The notes under the pieces are model-generated. The model searched no databases and was not told the DNA's origin. It was given only the letters and a program-made list of their open reading frames with translations. This document shows, in pieces, positions 48,107-58,859 of a stretch of DNA of 64,000 nt. This DNA is from Nocardioides sp. R-C-SC26 (GTDB lineage Bacteria > Actinomycetota > Actinomycetes > Propionibacteriales > Nocardioidaceae). Location of the stretch: contig NZ_JAHRHK010000009.1 in the NCBI RefSeq assembly GCF_021246465.1, positions 67,511 through 131,510 of the forward strand. The letters are read 5' to 3'. A program made the position numbers and the translations under genes. Position 1 is the stretch's first letter. The number at the start of each line of letters is the position of its first letter.

Positions 48107-50515
48107 TCAGGCCCGGGACCGTCGTTCGTCACGGTGGGTGGCGCGGTCGGGACCGATCACACCCGCGCTCTGCGCCGTACTCTCAGCCGCCGATTGGGCG
48201 CGCAGCTCGGGCTCGATCGCACTACCGGGCCAGTGCACCTCGACCACGCTCTGCTTGGCATATCTGCGCAGGTGGATCGCCCACCCGGGCGGTGCGCGGT
48301 CGATCAGGCCGGGGCTGTCAGCCATCTCGGGAGGGCCGACGACGAGCAGCTGCCCGCCTCCTGCCCCGCTGGGGTACAGGCCGATGGTCAGCGGCATCCC
48401 TGGGCCGAGGGCCTCGACGGCCCTGCAGACGAGCGCGCCCAACCACGCCGCGCCCGCGACGTCGGGGGCATCGCGCTCCCCGGTCCGGAGTGCCAACTCG
48501 ACACCCGCAGCCCGGGCTTCCGCCGAGGCACGGGTGAACCACACGCCCAGGTGAACCAGCTCAGGACTCAACAGCAGCAGTTGGCGCAGGTGGCGCTCCT
48601 CCGCCGCGCAGTCCCGCCGGAGCTCGATCTGCGTCGGCGGAGTCCGACCCTGACTGATGGCCTCCAAGAGTTCGGCGGACCGCTCGAGTCCTGCCACCTT
48701 CCACCGTGCGAGCGCCTGCTGTGAAGCCGTGCGCACCGCTGCCTGCTCGCGGAGGATCGCGGTCGTTCGTGCGTCGTCGCCGGCGCGCGCTCCGATGGTG
48801 TCGAAGGCATCGCGGAACCGACTGAGCCCCAGCACGAACAGGTAGCAGACGCCCGATCCGGTCGCGATGCTCCAGGCTGCCGGCGCGCCAGCGAGCAACT
48901 GCGACGTGGTCACCAGGGACACGGTGGCCCAGAACACGGCGCTCGCGGCGCGAGCGGCACCCGGGCGGCCGAAGTAGACCAGCAGCACCCACGGCACGCT
49001 GGGCACGAGTGCCTGCCAGTCGGCGACGTCCCCGCGGCCGAACTCGGCGCCGGCGAGAGCGAGCAGCCAGACGAGAATCAGGCTGACGATCAGGAGGATC
49101 TCCAGGCCGAGCCCCAGCCGCTGCCATCGCCGAACCGCGACGAAGCTGCCGCCGAGGACGGCCAGCAGCACGGGCAACGCCCCCCAGACTGGCTCGTAGA
49201 CATCGGGCCTCGACATCAACTCGAGGGCGGGCACCATCGCCGTCGCGACGCCAGCCCACAGCCACGCGGCCAAGCCGCGCGCGGTCGCCGCTGCGACCAC
49301 GAGGTTCGAGCCCTCGCTGGTGGGCTCGGCACGGAGCGAGCCAGGGACGAGCATCGTCACCGTGACCCCCTGACCGGGCCGGGAGGTCACGGTGGCGACG
49401 ACCCCCACGTCGGCGCAGCGACCTATCAGCGACTCGCGCAGTCCTCGACCGATGCCCAGCTCGGGCTCGAAGCCGACGCCGTCGTCCCGGATCCGCAGGA
49501 CGGAGGTGCCGTCGGCGTACTCGAGGTCGACGCGCGCGTGCTGGACACCTGCGTGCCGCGCGACGTTCTGGAGCACCTCGGCGGATGCTTCGAGGACCGC
49601 CGCAGCAACAGGACGCTCCTGGGCGACGACCCACGCCGCGAACTCCTCCTCCGTCAGACCGATCAGCTCGACCTCGACGGCTGCGCGCTCGCCGAGCTCC
49701 CGCCACGAAGGGAGCGGCACATCGACCTCGGACGCAGTCCGGTCGTCGTCGAGGATGCTCGCGATGATCTCCAGATCTGCGGCGCAGCGTGCCTGCACAC
49801 GTTCGAGGTCGTGCATGACGCGCCCGCCGTTGGCCACAGCCCCCAAGGTGTTGATGACCGTGTCGTGCAACGTGCGCGCAGCCTCGCTCGCGCGGCGTAC
49901 CGCGGCGCGCTCGGCAGCGGCCCGCCGGAGCGCAGCCTCGGTCTTCTCCTCGTCGCGGTCCGCGCGGGCCAGGAAGCGCTCGATGGCCAGTCGGGCGGCT
50001 CCGACTGCGATGGCGATGGCGATGCAGGTCCCCGCCACGTCGAACGCGAGCTGGCCGGCCCAGTCCGGATGGAACACCTGGATCGACCCGCCGCTGAGCA
50101 CACCGAGGACCCCGCCGGCCGCGAGTGCCAGACGTCGCGTCAGCAGGAAGCCCGCGCCGACCACCAGGAGGTAAGAGATCCAGATCACCGCGAAGCTCTG
50201 GTCGGAGTAGCGACCCGGCGCGGCAGCCCAGGCGCAGCCGATCACCGGCGCGCCGACCACGACCAGCCACCGTGGATCGGCAGTAGGCCTGACCACGATC
50301 CGCAGGGTGACGGGGAGCGCCACGAGGACAGCCCCGAACAGGAGGATGCCGGCGACTCCCGCGGGCCAGCCGCTCAGGATCCAGAGCGTCACCAGGAGCG
50401 CGAAGCCCGCGAAAGCGGGGACCGAGACGGCGCGGCGCAGCGCCGCGCCGAAGGTCGCGCTCGCCCAGCCCGGGGAGCGACCGGCCGACTGCTCGGGGGC
50501 CGACCGCGCGCTCAT
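48107..50515 (-). CDS. Histidine kinase with tandem membrane domain and second, degenerate kinase-like half
   Basis: 802 residues. First half: about five membrane helices (35-175), a coiled coil, the phosphoacceptor H217 in AARTLHDTVINTLGA, and an HATPase_c domain (LQNVARHAGV, IRDDGVGFEP, GRGLRESLIGR). Second half: another four or five membrane helices, a coiled coil and a kinase-like C-terminal domain that lacks the phosphoacceptor His and the ATP-binding N/G boxes. It is divergent from a NarL-type regulator gene; the ATG at 50515 follows GGTGAG. The duplicated layout suggests internal regulation by the dead half. Confidence 0.87.
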   Translation of the reverse strand: MSARSAPEQSAGRSPGWASATFGAALRRAVSVPAFAGFALLVTLWILSGWPAGVAGILLFGAVLVALPVTLRIVVRPTADPRWLVVVGAPVIGCAWAAAPGRYSDQSFAVIWISYLLVVGAGFLLTRRLALAAGGVLGVLSGGSIQVFHPDWAGQLAFDVAGTCIAIAIAVGAARLAIERFLARADRDEEKTEAALRRAAAERAAVRRASEAARTLHDTVINTLGAVANGGRVMHDLERVQARCAADLEIIASILDDDRTASEVDVPLPSWRELGERAAVEVELIGLTEEEFAAWVVAQERPVAAAVLEASAEVLQNVARHAGVQHARVDLEYADGTSVLRIRDDGVGFEPELGIGRGLRESLIGRCADVGVVATVTSRPGQGVTVTMLVPGSLRAEPTSEGSNLVVAAATARGLAAWLWAGVATAMVPALELMSRPDVYEPVWGALPVLLAVLGGSFVAVRRWQRLGLGLEILLIVSLILVWLLALAGAEFGRGDVADWQALVPSVPWVLLVYFGRPGAARAASAVFWATVSLVTTSQLLAGAPAAWSIATGSGVCYLFVLGLSRFRDAFDTIGARAGDDARTTAILREQAAVRTASQQALARWKVAGLERSAELLEAISQGRTPPTQIELRRDCAAEERHLRQLLLLSPELVHLGVWFTRASAEARAAGVELALRTGERDAPDVAGAAWLGALVCRAVEALGPGMPLTIGLYPSGAGGGQLLVVGPPEMADSPGLIDRAPPGWAIHLRRYAKQSVVEVHWPGSAIEPELRAQSAAESTAQSAGVIGPDRATHRDERRSRA

Positions 50516-50536
50516 CCGACTCACCGGAGGACACCA

Positions 50537-50592
50537 CGCAATCTCCACCGACCGCGAGCACCGCTCAGGCTCGCGCGAGACGATAGATTGCG
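50537..50592. promoter_or_regulatory. Spaced inverted repeat in the divergent kinase/regulator promoter region
   Basis: CGCAATCT at 50537-50544 and AGATTGCG at 50585-50592 are perfect 8-bp complements 40 bp apart in the 125-bp gap between the kinase and regulator starts. The layout suits two half-sites of the adjacent response regulator. Not tested by any other copy in the window. Confidence 0.4.
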
Positions 50593-50640
50593 CTCCGTCA
50601 TGCCGATCCCCCACGCGGCCGGTACGAACGAAGGAGAAGG

Positions 50641-51321
50641 ATGCCGACGTCGGGCACGCCGTTGCGTCGGGGCTTCTACCGCGTCGCCATCGTGGAGGAT
50701 CACGCCCTCCAGCGCGAGCGCACTGAGGAAGTGCTCCACGAACGCGCGGGGGTGCGTGTCGTCGCCCGCTGTGAGCACCTGCCGCAGTTCGTGGCGTGGC
50801 TCGAACGTGCGCCACGGGAGGAGCGGCCCCATCTGCTCGTGCTCGACCTCAGCGTCGACCGAGGTCCCGCCGTGGATCCGGAGTTGGTCGCGTCGTTGGT
50901 GCGCGGCGGACTCCGCGTGCTGGTGCTCTCCGCGATGGCCTCGCCCGCGCTGGTGCGTCAGGTGATGCGTGCCGGCGTCGCTGGATTCGTCGGGAAACGC
51001 GACCCTGCGACCGACCTGGTCGACGCGGTGCACACCGTGTTGTCCGGCGGCGAGTGGATGACACCCGACATGGCCAACGTGATCGTCAACGATCCCGGCC
51101 GGCCGGCGCTCAGCGACCAGGAGGAGCGCGCGCTGGTCCTCTACGCCTCCGGCCTCACTCTCGAGGCGGTCGCGGCCGGCATCGGAGTCAAGCGCGACAC
51201 GGCGAAGAAGTACATCGACGTCGTCAAGCGGAAGTACGCCGAGGCCGGCCGCAGTGTCCGGTCGAAGACCGACCTCTATCGCGCCGCGGTGGCCGACGGC
51301 TATCTGGACGACGCGCGCTGA
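50641..51321 (+). CDS. NarL/FixJ-type response regulator
   Basis: 226 residues. The receiver starts VAIVEDHALQRERTEEVL, with the phosphoacceptor Asp in HLLVLDLSVD and a Lys in GFVGKRDPA. The C-terminal LuxR-type HTH is at about 155-215 ('LSDQEERALVLYASGLTLEA' and VKRDTAKKYIDVVKRKY). It is the probable partner of the divergent kinase. The ATG at 50641 has GGAGAAGG upstream. It is convergent with the large LuxR gene ending at 51354. Confidence 0.92.
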   Translation: MPTSGTPLRRGFYRVAIVEDHALQRERTEEVLHERAGVRVVARCEHLPQFVAWLERAPREERPHLLVLDLSVDRGPAVDPELVASLVRGGLRVLVLSAMASPALVRQVMRAGVAGFVGKRDPATDLVDAVHTVLSGGEWMTPDMANVIVNDPGRPALSDQEERALVLYASGLTLEAVAAGIGVKRDTAKKYIDVVKRKYAEAGRSVRSKTDLYRAAVADGYLDDAR

Positions 51322-51353
51322 CGTCACTGCCCGTCCGGGCCTGTCCCTCCGGG

Positions 51354-53888
51354 TCACCCGTCCTCGCCCTCCACGAGCATCCCTCGTGCGATCGCCATGT
51401 CCACCGCGTCCCATCGGGATGCGACGCCCAGTTTGCGATAGATCGAGCGCACCTGGGTCTTGACGGTGTTCAGGCTGACGACGTTGGCGCGTGCGATCTG
51501 CGCCAGCTTGCGACCGAGCGCCAGCTGACGCAGGACATCCAGCTCACGGTCGGTGAGTTCCCGACCAGGAAGGTCGCCTCGGGGCACCTCGATCCGAGGT
51601 CGCACAGGCGCACCGAGGAGCGCTCGGCGGTCGCGCTCGGGGAGCCGCGAGGCGGGAACGCTCAACCGGTGCGCCCGGTACAGGTCGGCCCACGAACGGC
51701 GGGCCTCCCTGGACGAGCCGGCGGACCGGCTCTCCAATGCCGCTTCCAGCGTCGCGAGCTCGATCTTGCGGCGTACCGAGCCCAGGGCACCCGCCCGTGC
51801 CGCCGCCGACCCCACGGCCGCCTCCTCGAGGTGTCCGTCGACGTAGGCCAGCCAGGACCACGCCAGCACCGACTCGGCGGTCTCGCCGATGGGAACAGCA
51901 CGATCGCGCGCGGAGGCCGGGGACGGCGGAGTGTGGAGTAACGCATCGGCCTCCACCCGCAGCGCGGTCAGGGCCCAGGGAGCCGGGGCGCTCTGCCAGT
52001 CCACGGCGTCGTGGAACAGCGTCTGCCATCGCTCGACGTCGGCATCGGGGCCGAGCACCGCGACCGTGGCGGCGAGTGGTTCGGCGAGGTAGGTCCAGTA
52101 CTCGGTCGGGTCCGCGACGGAGACCGCGACCACGAGGTGCTCGCGCGCCCGCGACGCGTCGCCGTCCTCGAGGGCGAGCCACGCTCGGGCGGCGCGCCAC
52201 TGGATTCCTGGGACGTCGTCGAGCCAGTGGTCGGGCCACTCGCCCCGAGGCGCCTCGGCCAGGAGTCGCCGCGCGACGTTCAACTCACCGGCGGCCGCCC
52301 GCAGGGCAGCCGCTGCGGCGAGCGCCCGCATCCGGCGGGGATGACCGCCCCGACCGTCGCGCTCGGCGACCGACGCGAGGAGCGTCAGGGCGCCGGCGAC
52401 GTCCCCGTGCGCGGCCCGTGCCAGGGCGCACTCCATCTCGAACTCGATCTCACAGGCAGCCGTGGCAGGGTCGTCGGACCAGTGCTCGCGCAGCGTCGGA
52501 CCGTTCGTCGGCGCCGGATCCGGACAGCCTCGGAGACGGGCCGCTGTCGCGAGCGCCCAGTGGCGGACCAACCTCTCCTGGGGAGTCTCGGACCTGGCTC
52601 GTCGCGCGGCCGAGGCCATGATGATCGGTGCGACCAGCGACCGCATGGCCGTACCGTTGCTGTAGGCGGCCAGGGCTAGTCCGGCCACCTCGGGACCACG
52701 CCCCGGCGCTACCGTGAGCAGGTGCTCGACGACCGGTCGCAGCACGGCGGGTCGCGCGAGGAGCAGTCGCCCCAGATGGGTGCTCGCCAGACGATGGACC
52801 TCCTCGAGCCAGCCGAGGTCGAGCGCGCATGTCAGCGCCTCGACGAGCAGTCCGCGTCCCTCCGCCCAGGCGACGACCTCGCGACCCAGGTCGGCGCTCC
52901 GCGGATCGCGTCCGGCGAGTTCGGCCAGGTACGCCCGCGCGTGCGGTGCGATCTGGAACCGCTGCTCGCCGAGAGTCAGGGCCCACATGCCGAGGCCGGC
53001 GCGTTCGGCAGCAGCGAACACACTGTCGACGTCGGAGCCCGCGAGGAGGCGCTCGGCCAGCCCCCGCGTGGGCGCGGTCGCGAGCGCCAGCCACCCCAGC
53101 GCGGTCACCAGGTCCTGCTCACCCGCTGCCGTGCCGAGCAGTCGGTCACGAGAGACCAGAGCGCTCAACTCGGCGGGCTCGAGCGGGATGGCCATCGCAC
53201 CGAGTTGGGCCGCGAGCTCGGCGGTCAGGTCGGGATGCCCATGCACGACGGCGTGGACGGCCTCGGCATAACGCCGTGGTGCGGGAACGCCGCACGCGAG
53301 CAGCGTCGCGGTCGTCTCCTCCACGGTCAGAGCGAGATCCGACGCCGTGACGATCGTGGTGGCACACGCCGACAGGCGCTCCCTGGCGCGCGCCGGCACC
53401 GCGTTCAGCTCCCGCACCACCACGACGACGGCGACCTGTGGCGCGTCGTCCGCAAGTCCGCAGACGGAGTCGACGAAGCCGCCGCCCGGCTGCTCACCGG
53501 TGTCGATGACGACCAGACAGGGTGTCCTCACATGCTCGTCGACGGCTCCGTCGTAGGGAGAAGTGGCGGCATCCCCGATCCCCGTGGGCCTCGCCCGCGG
53601 GGCATGCTCGGCCACGAACGCACGCACCGCCGACTCCACGACGTCGCTCGGCGTGCCGGCCGATGCCGCCTCATCTCCTCGGGCGTAGTCGAACCACCCG
53701 ACCCTGATCGGCCCCTGTGCCCGCGCGTGCTGCGCACAGTCGAGGATCACCTGAGTGCTGTCGAAGCCCCGGGGAGCAGCGACGATCGTCACCCCCGGCT
53801 CCCGGACGGCCAGGACGTCGTAGAGCCGGGGTCGTCTGGTCTGGACGCGCGCCGCGAGCGGCATCCTGCTCTCCACGCGTGAGCTCAT
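51354..53888 (-). CDS. Large LuxR-family regulator with degenerate P-loop
   Basis: 844 residues with the layout of MalT/LAL regulators: an N-terminal NTPase-like region, a long alpha-helical (TPR-like) middle, and a C-terminal LuxR HTH at about 775-840 ('RELTDRELDVLRQLALGRKL', NVVSLNTVKTQVRSIYRKLG). The expected Walker A is replaced by AAPRGFDST (38-45), with no GKT, so ATP binding is probably lost. The ATG at 53888 has a strong GAGGAGAGG site. A perfect 20-bp palindrome lies 93 bp upstream. Probable regulator of the giant protein encoded next door. Confidence 0.9.
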   Translation of the reverse strand: MSSRVESRMPLAARVQTRRPRLYDVLAVREPGVTIVAAPRGFDSTQVILDCAQHARAQGPIRVGWFDYARGDEAASAGTPSDVVESAVRAFVAEHAPRARPTGIGDAATSPYDGAVDEHVRTPCLVVIDTGEQPGGGFVDSVCGLADDAPQVAVVVVVRELNAVPARARERLSACATTIVTASDLALTVEETTATLLACGVPAPRRYAEAVHAVVHGHPDLTAELAAQLGAMAIPLEPAELSALVSRDRLLGTAAGEQDLVTALGWLALATAPTRGLAERLLAGSDVDSVFAAAERAGLGMWALTLGEQRFQIAPHARAYLAELAGRDPRSADLGREVVAWAEGRGLLVEALTCALDLGWLEEVHRLASTHLGRLLLARPAVLRPVVEHLLTVAPGRGPEVAGLALAAYSNGTAMRSLVAPIIMASAARRARSETPQERLVRHWALATAARLRGCPDPAPTNGPTLREHWSDDPATAACEIEFEMECALARAAHGDVAGALTLLASVAERDGRGGHPRRMRALAAAAALRAAAGELNVARRLLAEAPRGEWPDHWLDDVPGIQWRAARAWLALEDGDASRAREHLVVAVSVADPTEYWTYLAEPLAATVAVLGPDADVERWQTLFHDAVDWQSAPAPWALTALRVEADALLHTPPSPASARDRAVPIGETAESVLAWSWLAYVDGHLEEAAVGSAAARAGALGSVRRKIELATLEAALESRSAGSSREARRSWADLYRAHRLSVPASRLPERDRRALLGAPVRPRIEVPRGDLPGRELTDRELDVLRQLALGRKLAQIARANVVSLNTVKTQVRSIYRKLGVASRWDAVDMAIARGMLVEGEDG

Positions 53889-53980
53889 GTCCTCTCCTCG
53901 TGACCCGGCGTCGACTGATGACCGAGTTGTGTCACACAGGGCGACCGGGATGCACGAACGGATGACGGATCGGGGGGATT

Positions 53981-54000
53981 TCACCCCCGATCGGGGGTGA
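53981..54000. promoter_or_regulatory. Perfect 20-bp palindrome upstream of the LuxR gene
   Basis: TCACCCCCGATCGGGGGTGA, symmetric at every position, 93-112 bp before the regulator start. A related inverted repeat lies upstream of the giant secreted protein (58834-58859). Confidence 0.65.
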
Positions 54001-54017
54001 TGGTCGGCGACGAGCGC

Positions 54018-54055
54018 GACGGTGCCCCGTCCCCTCGCGGGAACGGGGCACCGTC
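54018..54055 (-). terminator. Hairpin after the giant protein gene
   Basis: GACGGTGCCCCGT (54018-54030) pairs perfectly with ACGGGGCACCGTC (54043-54055) over a 12-base loop, 37 bp after the stop of the 54092 gene. It lacks a T-run, as is common in actinobacterial terminators. Confidence 0.6.
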
Positions 54056-54091
54056 GTCATTGACCTCGGTTCGATGGGGTGACGGTCCTCG

Positions 54092-57000
54092 TCACCACAT
54101 GACCATCGGGTTCTTCGGACCGGACGCGGTCACCGTCGGGTCGGACCCCGCCTTGACCTCGACTCCGTCCTTGATACCTCCGCGGTCGGTGTCGAAGTCC
54201 ACCGGGTTGGACTTGCGGTTGCCGTGCGCCTTGTTCTTGCGCCCGGTCACCTCGTCCTTGTCGGTCAGACCGTCACGGTCGGTGTCCTTCAGGAGCGGGT
54301 TGGTCTTCACCTTCCCGATCACGTAGGACTCGCCGTCACGCAACTTCACCCGCTGCTTGATCTTGATCCCACGGACCTCCTGCCGGTCGGTCAGACCGTC
54401 GCCGTCGGTGTCGGCCTTGCACGGGTTCGTCCTGACCAGGCCGATCGGCTTGATCTTCGACCAGTTCGTGCGGACCTTCTGCTTCAGGCGGAAGCCCTTG
54501 ACCTCCGCCCCGTCCCTGAGCCCGTCACCGTCGGTGTCGGGGTTGAGCGGGTCGGTGCCACGGGCGCAGCTTCCGACGCCGGCGACCTCGCGGCCGTCCG
54601 GGATGCCGTCCCGGTCGCTGTCGCGCGAGAGCGGGTTGGTACCCAGGTCGCGCTCTTCCCCGTCGGAGAGTCCATCCCCATCGGAGTCCGCCTTGGTCGG
54701 GTCAGTGCCTGCGGCGATCTCGTCGGCATCCGAGACGCCGTCACCGTCGGTGTCGGTGTCCGGGCCGGGGTTGGTCCCCGGCTTGGAGTTCGGATCCTTC
54801 GGGTCGGTACCAGCGTCAACCTCAGCCTTGTCGCTGAACCCGTCGCCGTCGGTGTCGGCCTTGGTCGGGTCGGTGCCCAGCGCGGCCTCCTGCTCGTCGG
54901 TCAGGCCGTCACCATCGGTGTCCTTGCCGGGCTGGCTGCCTGGCTTGGAGTTCGGATCCAACGGGTCGGTACCAGCTGCGACCTCGGCGCCGTCGTTGAA
55001 TCCGTCGCCATCGGTGTCGGCCTTGAGCGGGTCGGTGCCGCGCAGCCGCTCCTGGCCGTCGGTCAGACCGTCGCCATCGGTGTCGGCCTTGTTCGGGTCG
55101 GTGCCGTCCAGGAGCTCCTGGGCGTCCGGCACACCGTCACCGTCGCTGTCGACCACCGGGATCACCGGAGGAGTCGGCTTGGAGTTCGGATCCAGCGGGT
55201 CGGTGCCGCGGAGCACCTCGTCACCGTCGCTCCACCCGTCACCGTCGGTGTCGGGGTTGAGCGGATCGGTGCCGCGGGTCTTCTCCTGCCCGTCGTCCAG
55301 ACCGTCGTTGTCGGTGTCGGCCTTCAACGGGTTGGTGCCGTCGGCCTTCTCCTGACCGTCCTCGACACCGTCGTTGTCGGAATCCTTGTCGAGCGGGTTC
55401 GTGCCGTCGGCCTTCTCCTGACCGTCGAACACGCCGTCGTCGTCGGAGTCGTTGTCGAGCGGGTTCGTGCCGTCGGCCTTCTCCTGACCGTCCTCGACAC
55501 CGTCGTTGTCGGAATCCTTGTCGAGCGGGTTCGTGCCGTCGATCTTCTCCTGACCGTCCTCGACACCGTCGCCGTCGGAATCCTTGTCGAGCGGGTTCGT
55601 GCCGTCGGCCTTCTCCTGACCGTCCTCGACACCGTCCCCGTCGGAGTCGACATTGTTCGGGTCGGTCCCCGCCGCGATCTCGTCGGCGTCGCTGATCCCG
55701 TCGCCGTCGGAGTCCTTGACCTGGAAGGTGAAGTCCTCCGGGGCCGAGACGCCGATCACCCGGTCGTCGTTCGGGCCGGCTTGGTGCACCGCCACGATCG
55801 TGATGGGTCCCTCTCCGGCCGGGGTGGCCGGGATCGACCAGTCGCCGTTGCCATCGGCCGTTCCGGAACCCAACGGGCTACCGGTCGGGTTTCCGTTGTT
55901 GTCGGCCTCGTAGAGGACGATCGTCGCACCGGGGGCACTCGTGCCGGCGATGGCGTCGCCGATGTCGATCGCGGCGCCCGGCGTGGTGATCTCCGGCGCA
56001 GGCACCGGCGTGACCTCGACCGGGGCCGAGACCTGCTCTGCGGCGGGACCGTTGCCGTCGGGGTCGATCACGGCGACGACGTCGATCGGAGCGGTGATCG
56101 GATCGGTCGTCGTCACCGCCCAGGTCCCGTCGGGCTCCACCGTGCTCGTGCCGAGGGAGGGACCGGTGGGCTGACCGTTGCCGTCGGCCTCATAGACGTC
56201 GACGGTCTGGCCCGGGGTTCCCGAACCGGTGATAGTGACCGTGTCGTCGGGGTTCTGCACGACCGGACCCTCGATGACGACCGGGATCGTGTCGTACGTC
56301 GTGACCTTGACCGGCGCACTGGGTGCGCTGTCGGTGCCGTCGGTGGTCGCCACGGCGGTGTAGGTCGCGGTGGTTCCCGGCGGCGGCGTCCAGGACCAGT
56401 CGCCGTTCGGCTGCACCGTGGCCGGCTGACCCGAGCCCGGGATCGGCTGACCGTTCGGGCCGACCTCGAAGATCGTCACGGTGGAGCCGGCCGGCGCTGT
56501 GCCGGTGAGCGGCTCGCCGTTGGGGAGCCGGTTGCCCGGCGGCGTGGTGATCGTCGGCGAACCGATGGGGCTCGGCGGCGGCAGGTACACCGCGCGCGAG
56601 TACTGGGTGACCTGCCCGGCGTAGGCGCCGGGCTGGCTGGCGTCGTAGTTCACCAGAGTCTGGATACGGACGTTGCCGCTCTGCGCCAGGGGCGCCCCCA
56701 GGACGTCGAAGGTCGCACTGCCCGCGCCTGTGACACCCGTGACGCGGCCGATGTAGCGCTCGGCACGCACGGCCTCGCCGTCGGCCGCACCCGGGCTGTA
56801 GTAGACGTCCAGAGCGAGCGGGCTCGGCGCCGTCGGCGCCTGGTTGCCGGTCTCGTTGCCAGTGCCGGACGGCGGGCGCCAGCTGAGTGTCAGCTTGTTG
56901 CCGGTGGTGCTGGCAGCGGTGGGGATGTAGGTGCGGTACTTGCCGTTGGCCGTGTTGCGGATGTTCCAGACGAACCACGGCGCGTTGGTCTCCGTGAGGC

Positions 57001-58723
57001 CCTGGTTGTCCTGAGCCTTGGTCGGCGCGTTGACCTGACCGGTGAAGGTGTTGCGGGTCGCGGTCACGATCCCGCTGTCGAGGCGGATGGGCGCCTCACC
57101 CTCGGCGGTCTCGTAGCCATCCATGTGGTTGTTGTCGATGAACCAGCTCGAGTGCGTGTTCACCGCGAGGGCGTCCCAGTCGTAGACGATCCACCACGCC
57201 ATCTTGTCGTTGCTGTCGGTGTTGACGACCGTGTTGTTCGAGATGACGTTGCGCGTGGCGGCCGAGGGGTTGCCGGCGCGCGCGTTGACCCAGAAGACCG
57301 GATACACGGTGTCGACGTCGGTCATGTCGTTGTCGTGGATCCGGATGGCCTCGGGAACGGTGTTGCCGTTGAGCCGGAGGTCCATCACCGAGTCGCTCGC
57401 GTGCACGTCGGTGAACGTGTTGTTCCCGATGTTCACGTTCTTCATGGTGCGCGCGTTGTAGAACGTGATGTGGCTGCGGTGGGTCCACACCTCGTTGAAC
57501 GTGTTGTCGGTGATCTGCACGTTCTCGACGTTGGTCGTCGTGAAGTCGAGGATGTCGTCGCTGGAGTTGGCGGCGACGTCCTCATTCGGGTTGTTCGGGT
57601 TGGTGGCCGGGTTCTTGACGTCGAAGGTGTTGTCGTCGATCACCACGTTCGTGGCGTCTCCATCACGGAAGCTGACCAGCACCTGCGCCCGCGTGTTGAA
57701 GACGTTACGCCGGAACTCGGCGTTGTCGACGTCGGCGGCGTACATGTCGATCGCACTGCCGAGGAACGCCCGCTTGAGCGGCGAGAACGTGTTGTCGAGG
57801 AACGACGCACCGTTCAACTTGATCGTGCCGCCCCGGAACCAGAAGACGCGCTCGCCATTCCACTTGTCGAAGAGAGAGTTCTTCACCGTCAGGTTGTTGA
57901 AGGTGGTGTAGGCCTCCGCGAAGAGCCCGTAGTAGAAGGACTCCGGGTACTCGTTCTTCATCTGGACACCGTCGAGGGTCAACCCGTTGACGACGGTGGG
58001 ATTCGCGGCCGTGCCGTTGAGAACACGAATCGCCCCGCCGAGGTCCTGCACGCCGTCGAATTCGACGTCCTTGATGGTCACGTTGCTGGCAGCCGCGCCG
58101 TTGGTGCCACTGACGAAGATGAAGCCTCGCTCCATCCAGTTCGAGTCGGCCTCGATCATCTGGCCGTTCTCGAAGGTGGCCCCGCTGCCGCGCTGGCTCA
58201 GCACGAACGAGGTCTCGCCGCCGATGATCCCGCCGATGCGCCGGTTGCGGGTAGCGGTGGAGGGGGCCGTCACTCCGGTGTCGAAGTTCTTCAGCGTGGC
58301 ATCGGGGCCGTCGATGTAGAAGGCCGTGCCCTGGTCGCCGAACTGGTAGAACCCGACCCGGTCGCCGAAGTCGATGGAGACCTTCGGAGCCGTGATCGAG
58401 TAGTACGCACCGGAGACGTCCCAGCCGGGGGCGATGACGCCGGTCTTCATGCGGCCCGCGGCGTTGTCACCGTCGGGACCGACGATGAAGCCCTGGAGGC
58501 CGGGCGCGAACGTGATGTTCGCGCCGTCCGGGTTGTTCGCGGTGTTGGCCGTCCCGGGCGCGGCCCGCAGCGTCCCCGCACCAGCGTAGTTGAGGCTGGT
58601 GACGACGATGTTCGTCGGCGCCGCCTGCGACGGTGCCGCGGTGACGACCACCCCGGTGGCGGCCGTCATCGCGGCGACGGCCATGCCGGCGGCGAGCCGA
58701 CGCGGTGTCAATGGTCGTTTCAA
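54092..58723 (-). CDS. Giant secreted beta-helix/Ig-like/thrombospondin-3 repeat protein
   Basis: 1543 residues. Signal peptide ([20 protein letters not shown], cleavage near APSQAAP); residues about 37-590 form a right-handed beta-helix with repeated 'N-x-V-I-D-D-N-x-F' type turns; a beta domain at about 590-720; three Ig-like repeats at about 720-1000 (each with an 'ITTP' or GP(N/D)GxP start); then 20 calcium-binding thrombospondin type 3 repeats from about 1003 to the end ([20 protein letters not shown] type). No LPxTG or membrane anchor is visible. It starts with TTG at 58723 after AGAGGA. Probable cell-surface or extracellular carbohydrate-binding or adhesion protein. Confidence 0.93.
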   Translation of the reverse strand: MKRPLTPRRLAAGMAVAAMTAATGVVVTAAPSQAAPTNIVVTSLNYAGAGTLRAAPGTANTANNPDGANITFAPGLQGFIVGPDGDNAAGRMKTGVIAPGWDVSGAYYSITAPKVSIDFGDRVGFYQFGDQGTAFYIDGPDATLKNFDTGVTAPSTATRNRRIGGIIGGETSFVLSQRGSGATFENGQMIEADSNWMERGFIFVSGTNGAAASNVTIKDVEFDGVQDLGGAIRVLNGTAANPTVVNGLTLDGVQMKNEYPESFYYGLFAEAYTTFNNLTVKNSLFDKWNGERVFWFRGGTIKLNGASFLDNTFSPLKRAFLGSAIDMYAADVDNAEFRRNVFNTRAQVLVSFRDGDATNVVIDDNTFDVKNPATNPNNPNEDVAANSSDDILDFTTTNVENVQITDNTFNEVWTHRSHITFYNARTMKNVNIGNNTFTDVHASDSVMDLRLNGNTVPEAIRIHDNDMTDVDTVYPVFWVNARAGNPSAATRNVISNNTVVNTDSNDKMAWWIVYDWDALAVNTHSSWFIDNNHMDGYETAEGEAPIRLDSGIVTATRNTFTGQVNAPTKAQDNQGLTETNAPWFVWNIRNTANGKYRTYIPTAASTTGNKLTLSWRPPSGTGNETGNQAPTAPSPLALDVYYSPGAADGEAVRAERYIGRVTGVTGAGSATFDVLGAPLAQSGNVRIQTLVNYDASQPGAYAGQVTQYSRAVYLPPPSPIGSPTITTPPGNRLPNGEPLTGTAPAGSTVTIFEVGPNGQPIPGSGQPATVQPNGDWSWTPPPGTTATYTAVATTDGTDSAPSAPVKVTTYDTIPVVIEGPVVQNPDDTVTITGSGTPGQTVDVYEADGNGQPTGPSLGTSTVEPDGTWAVTTTDPITAPIDVVAVIDPDGNGPAAEQVSAPVEVTPVPAPEITTPGAAIDIGDAIAGTSAPGATIVLYEADNNGNPTGSPLGSGTADGNGDWSIPATPAGEGPITIVAVHQAGPNDDRVIGVSAPEDFTFQVKDSDGDGISDADEIAAGTDPNNVDSDGDGVEDGQEKADGTNPLDKDSDGDGVEDGQEKIDGTNPLDKDSDNDGVEDGQEKADGTNPLDNDSDDDGVFDGQEKADGTNPLDKDSDNDGVEDGQEKADGTNPLKADTDNDGLDDGQEKTRGTDPLNPDTDGDGWSDGDEVLRGTDPLDPNSKPTPPVIPVVDSDGDGVPDAQELLDGTDPNKADTDGDGLTDGQERLRGTDPLKADTDGDGFNDGAEVAAGTDPLDPNSKPGSQPGKDTDGDGLTDEQEAALGTDPTKADTDGDGFSDKAEVDAGTDPKDPNSKPGTNPGPDTDTDGDGVSDADEIAAGTDPTKADSDGDGLSDGEERDLGTNPLSRDSDRDGIPDGREVAGVGSCARGTDPLNPDTDGDGLRDGAEVKGFRLKQKVRTNWSKIKPIGLVRTNPCKADTDGDGLTDRQEVRGIKIKQRVKLRDGESYVIGKVKTNPLLKDTDRDGLTDKDEVTGRKNKAHGNRKSNPVDFDTDRGGIKDGVEVKAGSDPTVTASGPKNPMVMW

Positions 58724-58833
58724 GGGAGTCGTCCTCTGGTCTCGACGATGGGTGGCCTAGACGGCCGGTTGTCGGAGGCTAAGTCGGCCTACGCAGGTCC
58801 AACACCGCGAACGAGGGAGGGCTAGAGGTGATC

Positions 58834-58859
58834 CGAGGGTGATCCCCCATCACCCCTCG
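58834..58859. promoter_or_regulatory. Inverted repeat upstream of the giant protein gene
   Basis: CGAGGGTGAT (58834-58843), CCCCC, then ATCACCCCTCG (58849-58859) form an inverted repeat about 111-136 bp before the TTG start, with an extra GGTGATC just outside. It shares the GGTGA/TCACC core with the palindrome before the LuxR gene. The rest of the 278-bp gap holds the promoter, not resolved by eye. Confidence 0.6.

Noticed and set aside
54224..58825. Very long open frame on the plus strand opposite the giant secreted protein gene
   Set aside because: It mirrors the repeats of the minus-strand gene (valine/glycine-rich because of Asp-Gly codons read backwards) and has no domain or start signal. 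Such antisense frames are normal in ~70 % GC DNA.
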